Below, piece after piece: positions 51,651 to 64,000 of a stretch of DNA of 64,000 bases. The notes under the pieces are model-generated. The model worked only from the letters and a program-made list of their open reading frames with translations, had not been told where the DNA came from and searched no databases. The stretch comes from Eleginops maclovinus (taxonomy: Eukaryota > Chordata > Actinopteri > Perciformes > Eleginopidae). The stretch covers positions 11,564,921-11,628,920 of the forward strand of contig NC_086368.1 of the NCBI RefSeq assembly GCF_036324505.1, given 5' to 3'. The first letter of the stretch is position 1, and the number at the start of each line of letters is the position of its first letter. Both the position numbers and the translations under genes were made by a program.

Positions 51651-52402
51651 TTAACTAGTTGAATATAGCTTTTAGTGGGTGGAATGACATGCAAAAGAAG
51701 CCGACACTTCTCATCCTTATTCCAAAACCCTCCTTTAAAAACTGATTTCAAGCTATTGTTACTGTTGACTCCACCTTCTTTTGAATAGCTTCTCCAAAAC
51801 AAATACATAGCGCTCTGTTGTTGTACTATAAACTATATATATTCTGGTGTTTTTAACTGTGTCTTATGTTGTTTATTGCACTCATTTTGTCTTGATGACT
51901 TTTATCAACTTGCATTCAGTGGCTGACCTTTTGGCAAGGTCATCATTATTAGGTATTTAGTAGATAGAAAAATTCAATTGTGTAAATGCATGCAGGTTAC
52001 TGACCTTTAAATTAGTTGTGAGGGAGCAGGTGTGGCCTTCACAGTGACCTATCTTGTCATCAACAGGGGTTTGCATATCATTACACTGGGAAAGACTTAG
52101 TCATGCCTTACCTTGGCACCTGCGCACGTAACGCTAAGATATTAAACTATGAACACACAAAAAGCACCTGATTGACTATGACAAAATATTAACTTTGACG
52201 GCAGATGGCCAATTTCCTAAGACTCCTCTCCTGCAGGCAATGTCAATATACCAGATCGCACATCATATTGTGACGTCCGGCTGCAGGAGGAATTATTTAT
52301 ATCATGTTTTTGCCAGCTGTTATTTCCCCTTGGTTGACCTTTGCTATACAGATGCCATACCTCATGAACATGCTTAGTAAATGAAACGCCCATATTCTCA
52401 TC

Positions 52403-52405
<3 letters not shown>
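51651..52405. other. AT-rich DNA, no gene seen
   Basis: No exon or named repeat. Confidence 0.55.

Positions 52406-52497
<92 letters not shown>
52406..52497. repeat. (CA)n microsatellite, 46 units
   Basis: A perfect CA run over 92 bp. It produces a false Val-Cys frame on the minus strand. Confidence 0.99.
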
Positions 52498-52500
<3 letters not shown>

Positions 52501-52930
52501 CTAGCAGTCACACTTTTTGCACATACACACATATCACTAAGGCTGCCAACATAATCTAGTCCATCTCCGCTATCTGCAATATATTACACTAGTGTGAGTG
52601 ATGAGCAAAAGGAGAGACTGACTATGGCTGGTGCAGATCCAATTTAAATGTTCAGATTGCTAGGGAGGGAGGCAGGCACAGTGAGACTACAAGCTACAAA
52701 AGAGGTTTATCAATGAACACAGAACTCATTTGAGGATGAACCTCATTCTGTGGACTCTTCCTTATCTCCCACCTGGAACTGATTGGTTAAACAGGCATGA
52801 TGACTATGCATTTGATGACTAGACAACACTGCTGTTCAGGCACTGAAGGACAATGAAGAAGAAAAGGGTAGAGGGATAGAAGGCTAGAAAGCCATTTTCT
52901 CCCCAGACATGGGAAATAAACCTGACACAC
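52498..52930. other. Unique DNA, no gene seen
   Basis: No exon or named repeat. Its last bases (CACAC) are the left target duplication of the solo LTR. Confidence 0.55.
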
Positions 52931-53423
52931 TGTCAAAAACCAGCTGAGAACCAAAATGCAACACACGGGAGACCAGGGAAAGTCGGTAACCAGCTTTATT
53001 AACAGTAGTTTTAACTGAACTGTTCTGGCACAAGACAAACCGGCAGACAGTAGGCAAAGGGCAGGTCGGGGACAGGTGCGGGTTCCAGGAGTAGGCAAGA
53101 CGGGAGACGCAGGTACAAGCAGGGTCAGGAAACAGGTGAGGCAGAATAGTCCAGGGACAGGCAGGGTCGGGAAACGGGTGAAGCAGGCTGGTCCGGGGCA
53201 GGTGAGGTCGAAACCGAGAGAGCAGTCTGGGACGTAATACAGGAAAGACTTGCATATTGCGAAGTATGATCGGGCACTGAGGTGAGAGTGAAAGGGGCCT
53301 ATATACTAGTGGAGCTGATGGGTACAACAGAGAGAGAGAGAAACAGGGTGTGGCTACCAGGTGACTAAGGTCACTGAGAAATATAATGCATAAAATAGGT
53401 GAGTGAGGGAGCAGACTGTGACA
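52931..53423 (-). mobile_element. Solo LTR of a gypsy-type retrotransposon (493 bp)
   Basis: The segment begins TGTCAAAAACC and ends ACTGTGACA on the plus strand, so it has TGTCA...TGACA ends. CACAC flanks both sides (52,926-52,930 and 53,424-53,428), a 5-bp target duplication, though in low-complexity DNA. Read on the minus strand it has a TATA-like box (AGTATATAGG, 53,298-53,307) and a polyadenylation signal (TTAATAAAG, about 52,998-53,006) in the expected order. A 42-bp block is tandemly repeated (53,119-53,160 and 53,161-53,202). No internal gag-pol is present, consistent with recombination between two LTRs. A 180-codon minus frame (52,884-53,426) through it is not a gene. Confidence 0.8.
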
Positions 53424-55184
53424 CACACACTTGTAAGGAATACTCCTGAATAGATAAGATATTTGTACGTGGAGGAACTACTCCGACCAGATTGCTAATT
53501 GTATCAGCATCCATAAGGAATGGATATTATATTGTTGCGAGAAAAAAAAAAAAGTAATTAGGCCATTTTATCTTTCAACAAGAAGCCCCTAATTAATTGT
53601 TGGGATACATTCTTGTAAGCAGTTTCAGTCAAACAAGCTGTGTGTTTAGACAAGTGTAATTGACATAGAATCGCCAAGATACTAAATGTAATTCCAGTTG
53701 AAGAGACTGCTCTTATTATCAGCAGTTACCTTGATGTAGTGGCATTTAAACAAAATACAATCATGTACTCTAACAAAGACATCAGCATCCATCAAACTGT
53801 ACTCGTAATGCACACGGTATCTTTAGAAGTGTGTCTGGGCATACCTGTCTGTGTGTGCATATGTGCATGTGACACGAGCCCTTGTGTGTTTTTGAACATT
53901 TGCTTCAATTGGGTAGTGTGAACATCCTGGCAGCATACTTCAAAGAGTAGCAGTGGTGAGGCTCAGCATGGAAGTGACTCAGGCTCCAAAGACACCATGG
54001 GAAGAAATCAAACGGGCTGCCATTTTTGTGGCCAGCCAGCTTGACAAGAGGTTGTGCCTCCCATCTCCCCCACTCTTTCTCCGTTTCACTCCTTCCCCCA
54101 CCCTTCCTCAAAGGTATAGCATCAGCCTGAAATTGAAGATTGTAGATTATCTTTGAAACGTGCCCCGCAGCGAGTGCAGGTGACTTGCAATACAAATTTA
54201 AACCTAAGGAGTAAAATCTGTCTTGGTGTAATATCAGAAAAATCCTTTTTGACAGGACCAGGTCGGCTGTTTCTACCTGTTACCATTCTTTGTGATAATC
54301 TATGCTCTCTGGCTGCTGGCAGTGGCTTCATATTTACCATTGATCCTCTCATCTTACTCTCTGCAAAAAAGTCAATAAGAATATTATTCAAAATGTCAAA
54401 CTATTCATTTCATTTGATTTATGGGAGTATTACAGTTTACCTTGAACAGAAAACAAATCTTCTAATTAATGTCCAAAATTGTATTTAGCATTGATGTATA
54501 CAAATGTTGTGTACAAGTTTCAGAAACATAAATCTAAGGTCAATTGATGTGAATTAATACTAACTCAAAAGGCTCTGAAATCTCAACTACAAGTCATGGT
54601 TTCTACATAAGCAGCAAATGTTATGCCTACATTAGAACAGCTGTGCTTATTGCCATTGATAGAGCTGTGTCTGCACTGCTTTTTCTGGGCTTTTCTGACT
54701 ACTATGTGGTGGGAGGGTCCTGGTCAAAAATAAGTGATGTCACATTTGTCTAAAATGCATTTATTTATAAACAATATAAACATACCTAAATCCAAACAGT
54801 TGGTGGTTGTTTGTTTGTCTTGACATGGTTGATAACGATGTGGCATCTAAATGGTCTTCTGTTTTTTTCAGTGTTTAACTTTTAATAAAATGTATAATAG
54901 CATATTTAGCAATGCGTTTATATTTTTATAGAGAAATAAAAACATGTTGGGCCTCAGGGTATCTGTACATTCATACAATACATGTGTTTATGTGTCTACT
55001 GAGAGTAATGGAGGTTTATAGCACTGTTAAACAGGGACAAGGCCTCAGGAGTGCTTTAGGTCTATTCCTAAACAGCTCAGTTGTGTTGGCCAGAGGTGAG
55101 TCAGTATCATGGGGAAATCAGGTCAGGTGCAACTTTAAAAAACAACTAATTTCCATTTGTTGTACATATTCAAGGTACAGCTGA
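53424..55184. other. Gene-free DNA
   Basis: No supported gene. An A12 run lies near 53,543-53,554. The stretch 53,930-54,180 is of mixed composition with CT-rich parts, and its short frames show no motif. Confidence 0.55.
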
Positions 55185-55335
55185 TGCTCTTATAGAGTGG
55201 CTTTAGTTGAATGGGCAGATGAGGATTGCGTGTCCTGCTCAAGGACACTTTGACAGGACACATAGTTGTTAATAGACAGAAGTTATTGTTGGGGTGAAAC
55301 CGGTGGCAGAATCATCTCTTTAACCACCAGGCCAG
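55185..55335. repeat. Dispersed teleost repeat (CTGCTCAAGGACACTTTGAC type)
   Basis: CAGCTGATGCTCTTATAGAG, then GTCCTGCTCAAGGACACTTT, GGGGTGAAACCGGTGGCAGA and TTAACCACCAGGCCAG. The order matches a common fish repeat containing 'gctgatgcttttatccaaagcg ... cttgctcaaggacac ... ttcgaacc ... ctaaccactaggcca'. This copy is well diverged. Confidence 0.7.
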
Positions 55336-57299
55336 AGGCAGTCTGATTGACATGTGGTGTTTAGGAGACAAGAGGTCAGTTGCCATCAACACAGCACACT
55401 TCCCGTCAGCCCTGCAGGGAAGCAGCTCCCCAACTGAGGCCAAATGTGAAGCGATAACTCTCTCAACAGTTGTCAAAATGACTACTGCTTTAATTCTTTC
55501 AGGAATAGTAGTTTTACTCCAACTATGTATGAGATCTAGCTGCAATGCTTTTTCTTGTTGCTGTTTGCAGAGCTAAATATTGTTCAGTATGTTGTGTTAG
55601 GGAGCTGTCACAATTTGTATTTCATCAATGTGTAAAGTCAAAGCATGACCAGACCAATTACTGGGATGCTGAATTCCATTTGATGCGGAAATCTAATTGA
55701 AGGGACTCATCAAAATGGCGGGCTAATCTGATTGGCAAACTATTAACTCAACCCCATGCCCTCAATATTTCTCCTGGGGCGATTGTTGGATTCTCGAGTG
55801 AGTCATTGGAATGCAATGGCATGGATTCCAGGAGGTTTTTCATTTGCAGAGGTAAATCATTGCTTTTCTTTAATACCTGTGGAACAGAACGAGTGGTGCC
55901 TTTGATCATTGCTACTGTGAACATTAGAAAATAGCTTCTGTAATTGAGGTGAAATTCATTCCTGAAACACCAACTTTCACACATTTAAATACCCCACATT
56001 TTATCTTGCTGTATTGATAATGGCTATAGTTATTTCAAATAGAAAAATAATCCTTCCATCCATTTCCTTACCCTTATTGTACATTTACAAAAATAGCCTC
56101 AGCCTTCACAGTTTTTTTTATGATATGGGTATAAAAACAAGCTCATAAACAACATATGGAAAGACTACTTTTACATATTATCTTATGAAATCATTTCTAT
56201 TCATGGTATCTGTATCTCTCGAATATTCTCACAAAAACAGGCAACAGTTTAATGGGGCAGGGAGAAACTATATCTCTGTCACACAGATACAATTAGTATT
56301 GATGAAGATAAAGGCTATCTACCTGCAACAATGGAGCTGCCATTACACATAATACTCTCTGCCTGTCTTTGGCCTGGCAGAAACAAGCAGGAGGGAGTGG
56401 GAGAGTGCAACCTGGTGAATAGCAGATAAAAGCCTGGGCAATCATGGCAGGCCCACAGTATTAAAACCTTTTATAGATTTCTGCATGCTGCCATTTTCTG
56501 ATGAGAGGGACATTTCCAATGGGTTGTGATTGCTACTGTCAGAGGATCACGGCTCACTCGTAAATGAAGGGTTTGAGGGGCGCTGCTGATGGAGAGAAGA
56601 GGTGGAAAAGAAACTTAATTTCTGCTTGATATTCATTGTCTCCCCCTTCAGTCTTCGTCCGTTTTATTCTTGTGTCTGTGTGGAAGTCGTTTTGAATAAA
56701 ATAGATAGGACACAGAAACCTATTAACAATCAAAATGTGGGTCAAGACAATAAATGGAATCAAGTCTGACTGGATTTTTCTGTATCAAACATAAACCCTG
56801 AGGTCCATCTGTTATCCATTATTTAAGGATGATAGTCTAGATCATAATAAGGCTTATATGCAGATTTCACCAAAGTAATTATTGATATTGCAGAAATTGT
56901 CGCAAAAGGTTATCAAATGTCATCTAACCATTGAGCAGTTTATCTGTGGAATCATCAGTGAGTGTGAGAATAACATTGCACAAATTCCACCAAAGCTCAA
57001 TGCACATTGAGCTCTCCTGTTTTTCCATAACATTTAAATAACAACAACTTCTAAACACAATAAAACGTTTCTCCTTAACATATTCATTCTTATTGATAGT
57101 GCTGCACATCATTGTGACGTAGTATAGACTGGAGGCCGGAAAACCTTTGAAGGAGTTTTTTCCTGCTTGGTTAAATCAGTGAATATATTTTTGCTTCCAT
57201 CTAGCTACTGTATACCACAAAATGCAATTCAATGCAAAATTCTATATTTGCCCAAAATCTGCCTCTAAAGTTTTCACATGTTTATGTTTTTTTTTGCAG
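55336..57299. other. Gene-free DNA with possible regulatory blocks
   Basis: No supported gene. Segments 55,650-55,850 (GACCAATTACTGGG, TCTAATTGAAGGG, CTAATCTGATTGGC) and 56,330-56,580 look more complex than average and carry homeodomain-type cores. They could be conserved elements. Confidence 0.45.
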
Positions 57300-57364
57300 A
57301 CTATCAGAGAGATTTTGATTCCATTTTACTTTGAGGATCTTGTTGAAGGTGCTGTTGCAATACA
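57300..57364 (+). other. Candidate small internal exon (65 bp)
   Basis: A run of T ending TTTTTGCAG precedes position 57,300, and a perfect donor GTAAGT follows at 57,365. The 65 bp are open in one frame for 21 codons plus 2 nt, reading TIREILIPFYFEDLVEGAVA then I and a split codon. A branch-point-like CTCTAAAG lies about 25 nt upstream of the acceptor. The length is not a multiple of 3, so a neighbouring exon would have to restore the frame, and none is recognised in the window. I do not recognise the peptide. Matching splice sites and a short open frame can arise by chance, hence the modest confidence. Confidence 0.35.
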
Positions 57365-59218
57365 GTAAGTATTGTTGACTTCGCCTCATCCATATAAAAA
57401 TCAGCACAATGTACATTATAAATTATATTAAAAAGCCCCAAAAAATAAATTACCAACATCACCTACTGTAAGTCAGGGTTGTCATGTACACTCCAGTGGG
57501 TCTGACATTTCCTTTAAAGGCTTGGTTTGCAAGATCAAAGGTCCTGCTCTCAGCTCCACTTGGCATTCATAGTCACACTGTGTGAGCAGCACCGACAGCT
57601 ATGACACCAGCAACACGAACGAGACTTCTATCTTTAGTCCTGTCTCCATCTATCCAAGAAAAACAATTGCTCTATCCTATTTGAGTCCACCGAGTATGCA
57701 TGCTATCTGCCTATTACCGCTGTACATGCTGACGTAATATTGAAGACAAAAGATGAATCTTGATTAAGAAGGCTGTGAATTTTTGACAGAAAACTCACTG
57801 ACTGTACAGCTCTCTGACAGTCTCTGCAACAAGCAGAATATGAAATGGAGCTCTGTCTTTAATCAAATACATGCCAGCTTTCATTTCAAAATGCAATAAC
57901 CATTTTGGAGAAAAAACAACTTAAATGTCATTTATTGTTTCAAGGAGAAATGATAGCATTTACAAAACTTCCTTAACTTAACACTAATAATTAAAAAATG
58001 ACCTCTTAAAGTGAAACCTTTTTTATTATTATTCATGGTAAAATGAATGATGAAGTTATATCATTTAGAATCTTCACATAGTGTGTGATAAGTAATTTAT
58101 TAAAAGTCACAAATCAAATTGCTTGCATGATTCTATGCCATATGATACTTTGCTCTGTTTAGCTATCCCAATCCTTATTTTAATTTTTAAAATAGTGAAG
58201 CTGTCAAGAAGAAAAAGGGTATTAAAAATGTGCCAGTCCTCTTAAACTTTGCTACTATTCTTTAATTTCAAATGTCAGACATGCTCACCACCACATCATG
58301 TTCCTAACCACTTCCATATTTATTATCGCCTTAAACCTCGGGCCCACAGGATATACTAAAAGAGGAGACCGTTAAAGCTGGAAATGTCAAGCACAAGAAA
58401 AGCAACCATACAGAAAAAAAAAACCTAATCACTGTTTCTCCATCCTGCTCTCTAGTTATTTTCTCTGTACCTTTTTTTTCATCATTTCACTCAACAACCC
58501 AGCCATTTTAGCATTCTGCCATAAAACCACTCTGCCCAAGCCTGTAATTCCATAAGATTTCCCAGTATGTATAATCCCCTTCCTCCCAGGCGACATACCG
58601 GAGCACCATCCTAGGAGGGCTATGAGGAAAAGAGGCTCTAATCCAATGCAGGTTCATGAAATCCTCTGATCTGACACTTCTTAATCACAAGGGGGTCTAG
58701 TTATCTTTGCAACAAAGCGCCACAATAGCAACCCATCCCCTGGTAACTTTCCTCCCTGATGCCAAGTCAGCCCTTATCATAGCCCACGAGAGTTGGAGAA
58801 GCTGAGGGTGCTCAGATCCACTGGAAAATTGTAAAGTTTATCACACTCTGTCTAGACAGGGGAAACTACACTGAGGAGCACCCAGTTATAAGCTGTCCCT
58901 GCTGGCACAATGGGGGAATCGGTCTGTTAGAATACCTACCATATGTAACCATTGGCACAGAGTTTCCAGTCTGTGAGAGTAGCCTGGCTGTTTAATTCAT
59001 TTATGTATTGTTCTTGTTCTGCTTTTAGGGATAAACAGTTATTTAAAGTATTCAACAACTTGGAAAAATTGCATTTTTGCCAATAATGTATGTTATTATT
59101 ATTGCCCCAGCAGGGTCATTTATATTATTGTAAAACAGTGTGAAGTCAAAACCAGTGACAATAGATACAGTACATTTAGAGTGATTTTGATTTATACAAA
59201 CTCAAATACAAGCACAGT
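57365..59218. other. Gene-free DNA
   Basis: No supported gene. The segment 58,560-58,930 is of higher complexity and might be a conserved element. Nothing else can be named. Confidence 0.5.
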
Positions 59219-59322
59219 GTGGTGCCTTGGTAGCTCACCTGGTTAGACCAGGTGACGCACATACAAAGGCTTAGTCCTCACTGCAGCATGTTGAGTTTAA
59301 AATGTACATATCCCATTTCCTA
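59219..59322 (+). mobile_element. tRNA-derived SINE remnant
   Basis: CTTGGTAGCTCACCTGGTTA has the layout of a tRNA-type A box (TAGCTCACCTGG). It is followed by CGCACATACAAAGGCTTAGT then CCTCACTGCAGC, with GTTGAGTTTA where a B box (GTTCGAGTC) would be. Fish SINEs with '..catgtacaaaggctatagtcctcgtcgcagcggccc..ttcgagtc' show the same order. The B box is decayed, so it is unlikely to be active. Confidence 0.7.
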
Positions 59323-59394
59323 ATGACCAAGATCCCTTACATTCCATAACTCAGTTTTTTTAATTATGCAACTATATGCATGTCATATAACTTT
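59323..59394. other. Short spacer
   Basis: Lies between the SINE remnant and the LINE fragment. Nothing else is seen in it. Confidence 0.5.
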
Positions 59395-60066
59395 TTACAA
59401 TTGAAAGAGGACAAAACTGAAATACTCATCTCTGGTGCAAAGGCTAAGAGACCGTAAATTGCAGATCATATCAGATCTCTCTTGAGAGAGTCTCTAGAGA
59501 GCAAAAGTAAAGCTAAAAGTCTGGGTGTAATTATATACAGCGTTCTGCATTTTAAGAGTCCTATTAATCATCTCATAAGATAAGCCTTTCACCATCTCAA
59601 AGAATTTTAAAATCCAAGGGGATTTTTATAAAAATAACTCTCTATAAATGAAGGAACTATGCAATCATTACCCCCAATTATATTACTGTAACAGTTTATT
59701 CACCAGGCCCCAAAAATCAGCTGTGCATGGACTACAGCTAAGTCATAATGCAAACTGACTTGAGTGAACACATTACCCCTATTCTTAGATCCCTGCATTG
59801 GCTCCCCATCAACCTATAAGATGATTTGCAATGCTCCTCCTTGTATACAAAGCTCACAATGGCTTTGCACAGCAGTACATAACAAATATGTTTGCTACGT
59901 GAACCAGCGGGATCCCTCAGGTACACTAAACTTCCCTTTAGCCCACTCTGAGCAGCAGAGGTAGCATTCTGTATTTATACCCCAAAAAGATCAAATTGAG
60001 TGGCCTGGACCCTGACTGAGGAACTGAGAGAGGCCCTACACTGGAAACTCTTAAGGTAGGTTAATC
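59395..60066 (+). mobile_element. L2/Rex1-like LINE reverse-transcriptase 3' fragment
   Basis: Conceptual reading in shifting frames gives KTEILISGAKAK, then ESKSKAKSLGVIIYSVLHFK followed by SPINHL, and later a HITPILRSLHWLPI-like block around 59,768-59,815. This corresponds to the 'KTE..i.gpka', 'vk.LGV.fDs.LsF..hIn.l' and 'HItPvLrsLHWLPi..Ri.fKi' blocks at the C-terminal end of L2/Rex1-type reverse transcriptases. Stops and frame breaks are frequent. The downstream DNA to about 60,290 may be its 3'-UTR but is not clear. Confidence 0.75.
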
Positions 60067-63000
60067 ATGTGGCCTTAGTGTGTTTGGCGGTGTGCTGTGT
60101 GTATATGTAGAATCTGCTTTATGCGTTTCTTGTTTGTATCCTGCATGTGTGTATTATTATATGTGATTTAATGTAAGGTCATTGTGTTTTTTTATATGAA
60201 GTTTTAATTTAATTCTATCTGGTTTTTTTCTCTATACCTGTAGCTGTTGGATTAATTGAAGGCAAAAGGCCCAAAAAGTTATCCTTAAACAAAGATCACC
60301 ATGTTATGTCATTCACCAAGCTTCACACCCAAATGAAACCAGTTTGTTTGTGTTTACTTTTCAACAAAATGAAAGTTCACAAACGAGAACAAGAGTAAAT
60401 ACATTCATAAAAAGCCACTTTCATAATCCTCTCTGGTCACACTGGGGACTCTATTGGAGCAGTGTCTTGAAACATCTGGCTACAGCTTAACCTTCCCCTA
60501 CAGCACCCGTCAGCCCAAGGGGCACACCATACACACACTAACATGCCTCTAGGGTGTGATGCAAGCTGACTACAAAGTGATTTCACACCGTGACTGCGTG
60601 CCGTGCCACATAGTGTCTGTGCCTGTAAGTCTGCTGATGGTTCTCAGTCTGTGTAGTTATGCCAGTTGTTTCACACCAGGCCGTAAAAGACAGTGCTGTG
60701 CGCGGCCTGATAGTCCAGCAGCCTCGAATCCCGACCTTCTTCCTGTTCACCTCAGTCCAGGAAGCAGAACATAGGTGCTGTCAGTTTACCGGTGCCCACT
60801 GAGATCACAGAGCCAGGAGTTCAAGGGGAAAATGGCTATTGGTAGCAAAATCCTGGCCATGGCTTGAACAGGAAGATTCAGTATTTGTTTCATATTTCCT
60901 TTTCCCTTTTTGCTGGATTAATCTCAGGTTGCCAGGTTTTAGGTCGTTTTTCTTACTTTTCCCTGCTTGTTTGCTTGTTTTGCTTTACGTTTTATCTACG
61001 TTGTTTCATCACCATCAATTAACCTTCTTTTTTTTGCACATGAACGTTCTTAGTGACAGTTGTGTGCGAGAAATCTTACACTGGAAAGGTAAAAGGTCTA
61101 CCTCCCATAAAAATGCCCACGGGAGAGAAAAAGATCCCCGTGCCCTTTTATTCATTGACCTTCTTTTCATTCTCAGAAGCAGCAACAATTGTGGACAATA
61201 ACTAAAAGAGAAGGGTTACTTTTGAACAAAATGTTCCAGCTACGCATTCATGTTCCACATAGGCCCTTTTTGTGTAATGTTTTAAATAGCCATAATTCCA
61301 GTCCACAGTCCAGAGCAGCAGTTGAGGGTGAAGAATTATATAATTGGTTGTTTCATGCAGCTCACTTCTGCTTCTTCTCACTGCCGGCACATGTATTTCA
61401 TCCAGGGGTGCTTTTAAATGATCAATACACCCCACGGTCTGAAGCACTTAATACACCTTGAAGAGCAAATGACACATGGTGCTTATTCTGAGACTTGGAT
61501 GTTTACAGAAACAGAGGATAGGATACTTTAGTTTGCTTTGAGATGGGACAGTGGATTGGGCTTAGAATAAAGAAATAAAACACAACATTCAGAGATGCTA
61601 ATAAAAACATAGTAGAATCATAATCAGTAATTGGAGCGTGGCTAGACCACAAGTGTGCACCAAGGAGATTTATGTTTTTTTCATAGTCATTGGGATTCAG
61701 AATACACATTAAAGCCATAACCAGGTGGGACCTTGCCTGAGGCTGCTGCTTACATATCTTGTGAAGTAATCATCAGGTCTCAGCAGGATATTTTGCTCCC
61801 CTTGACCCCTCACACATCACCCACAATGCTGGCAGCTGATGTATGTTCCATAAGAGAGAAATAGCACAACTGCTTAAGAAAGGCCTTTAGGAGGGCTCCT
61901 GTTACTTAACATATTGCACTATAGAATCTGAATACTGTAAATGTATGAAAAAACCAATGGAGCACTGCAGTCTGTGAATTTAAGATGATAAGGAATACAT
62001 CATGTCACCTTCAGATCTACTTTATATGCACTGAAGGGCACAAATATGCGATCTCAAACTCATTTTGAAAGGCAGTTGTACGGAACAAAAAACTACTTTT
62101 GGTTTTTATGTCAGTTCTTTTACTTTTCAGTGAGAATATTCTAAAGGCATACGATCTTGATTAAAAGTGAAGATGTCAAGATTATGAATTACTTAAGTTG
62201 ATCTTGGCACCTTCCACTTTCACATATCTTTTCTTTGTTGTAAAAGAGAGAAAGCCTGTGTTATATCATTAATGGTGTATTTGCAATTTCCTTTAAAAGT
62301 CAGGGACTGTAGAGCTTTTCCCAAGGGCCAATTGCTTCAATACTTCACTCTGACTGGTGGGAGTAGAATAATGTGTCCTACATTGAGTAATGTCGAACCA
62401 AAACTACGAGCAAACACTTCTGCACCAAGTCATTTTTCACAGTGTGGCTTAAAAAGGTTTCATCTGCTCCTGGACAGCCTGATGTCGGCTGGAGTTTAAT
62501 CGTCCCAAAGGGTGCACAGCAGGACAGAACCAGCAGAGACACATTTCTCAGTTTAGTATGATCACTGGCAGATCAGAGCGTTTTCTATTTGTATGAGCTG
62601 AGTCCCTGCCCTTTTTTTATGTTTGGCTCGCCTGGTCTTTTTTGGTAAAAATGCTATTAAAACATGACCCCTGTGATGTATAATCAAGTAAAAATATATG
62701 TAGGCTACAGGGATGTCACATGAATGTACAAATAGTAATGACACCAATATTACAAAACAAAAAGACAGACAAAAATGTTATGACTCAGAAATGTATTCAA
62801 ATCCCACAGTGAAAAGTAGTCTGCACGTCTCTAGACATCAGAAAATAGTTCTTCCCAGTCTTGGTGACCATGGGGAAAAAAAAAATATTTCCAAGCACCA
62901 AAACAATATGTATCTACAATATTTACAAAAAAGTCCTTTGGCTTTTTGTCCAAAAGGTTAGTAGTTCTCATTTGTCAACAGACTGCATGCAATGCTTCAT

Positions 63001-64000
63001 GGGATGCATTATTAGATCTATAGCCTCTATCTAAATCCTACAACTTCTAAATCTACTTCCATCATGGATAAATGTTCATAAAAGTCTTCCATTGTTTGTT
63101 TATATGATTCTTGAAAAAACATACAAACAAGCAGCAAAATGTATGATGAAGGTGTGGCCCTGGGCTAGAACATGCAAGTCAAGAGTGAAACATAAAATTT
63201 AAATTAAAATCGAGATATTCCTGTGAGAGTGCGGAAAACTCTGCCTCATGTTCCTCTTCTCTAGCTTTCTGTTCTTGGAACTGCATTATTTAGTGTACAA
63301 AGTGAAGATTTATATTTAGTAAACAGCGGATATTAGCCTCTGGCTTGAGAACACCAGATGGCTAATCAATACCTCCCAACCCATTGATGGGAAGTGAATG
63401 ACGGATGTGTTATTTAAAAATGAGGCTGCATTTGAATAAAATATGGTAAACTTGAGCATATTGGTACTTACTTATTTTGAAATTACTCTCCTTTGCACCT
63501 TTGAGCTTGGATGACTAACATGCTGCTAGTTAACAGTTTGCTTTTCTGCACCAGATAAACTTTGTCCATCCATCTGACTGACCTGTGTTTAGACCCTTAA
63601 ATATCTAATTCAATCAAACAAACAGACTAACCTGTCAAAGAAACCGCCAAATATTCTGAATTTATGATTTATGAAACTACAAAGTGAGATTAGGCTGTTA
63701 AAATGCTGAACAAAAGCCTGGAAAGGTAGAGAGTGGGGTTGTGTGAAGAGAGAAGGGCAGTATTTGGGGTTTCCCTTGACTCTGTCAGAGAGCTGCAAAG
63801 CCATCTGTCAAGTCTATTTTATGGGATTAAAGAGCTAAACCAAAAGCCAGGGGGGAGGATATTAAGGACCTGACAATGCGAGCAGGAGCAATTGATCTAT
63901 TTAAAACAGTAGTGGCAAAAGAGTTGGTGCAAGATTTGTTGCATTTTCATTTACTTTTCCCCCCCTGCTCTTGATTAGATCTGGATGGCCTTTGGGTAAA
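60067..64000. other. Gene-free DNA to the window end
   Basis: The first 200 bp may be the 3'-UTR of the LINE fragment. A more CpG-bearing patch at 60,580-60,770 lies in a 72-codon frame with a hydrophobic middle, but shows no splice or family support. A 120-codon frame (60,839-61,201) is also unrecognised. The rest is AT-rich unique DNA. Confidence 0.5.

Noticed and set aside
52884..53426. 180-codon Leu/Pro-rich minus-strand frame, the longest in the window
   Set aside because: It runs through a solo LTR with clear ends, a TATA-like box and a polyadenylation signal. Its repeated motif is the 42-bp LTR duplication.
59219..59322. Functional tRNA gene
   Set aside because: The A box is recognisable but the B box is decayed and there is no cloverleaf. 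It is a SINE remnant.
60839..61201. 120-codon plus-strand frame
   Set aside because: Phe/Leu-rich translation of T-rich DNA with no support for a gene.

Overview
This is vertebrate genomic DNA, most likely from a ray-finned (teleost, probably percomorph) fish. The sequence is AT-rich and has no dense or operon-like coding. It carries very long perfect (TG/CA) microsatellites and a repeat set typical of fish: L2/Rex1-like and RTE-like LINE fragments, a gypsy-type solo LTR, a tRNA-derived SINE remnant, hAT-like ends and a short MITE with terminal inverted repeats. The species cannot be named from the sequence alone. I found no complete protein-coding gene. The window reads as intergenic DNA or the inside of large introns, and the longest open frames are microsatellite translations, repeat debris or chance.

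Layout. 0-12 kb: a 131-bp TG tract, unique AT-rich DNA, a C-rich/G-quadruplex-prone tract near 2.8 kb and a TAA microsatellite at 11.1 kb. 12-18.4 kb: a truncated hAT-like end, a teleost dispersed repeat, an RTE reverse-transcriptase fragment, an isolated CpG-containing segment near 17 kb, and a 304-bp MITE with an internal duplication beside a 13-bp tandem repeat. 18.4-26.9 kb: mostly unique DNA, with the strongest gene-like signal of the window, a CpG-rich minus-strand segment at about 22.18-22.44 kb bounded by good splice sites. It is followed by a 92-bp TG tract and a cluster of REST/RE1-like motifs at 24.67-24.96 kb. 26.9-29.1 kb: a broken L2-clade LINE with most of its endonuclease region deleted. 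29-52 kb: long unique stretches with small repeats (a MITE at 32.3 kb, an RTE fragment at 39 kb, a dispersed repeat at 43.1 kb), a telomere-like inverted motif at 44.3 kb, a hairpin at 45.6 kb and regulatory-looking blocks at 49-50 kb. 52-64 kb: a CA tract, a solo LTR with a target-site duplication, one candidate 65-bp exon at 57.3 kb, a SINE remnant and a second LINE reverse-transcriptase fragment at 59.4-60.1 kb.

No set of genes works together here, and I see no undescribed multi-gene system. The items most worth checking are the minus-strand CpG-rich exon or promoter candidate, the RE1-like cluster, the small candidate exon at 57.3 kb and the CpG-containing segment near 17 kb. Repeat-family names rest on recall of family features; no database search was run.
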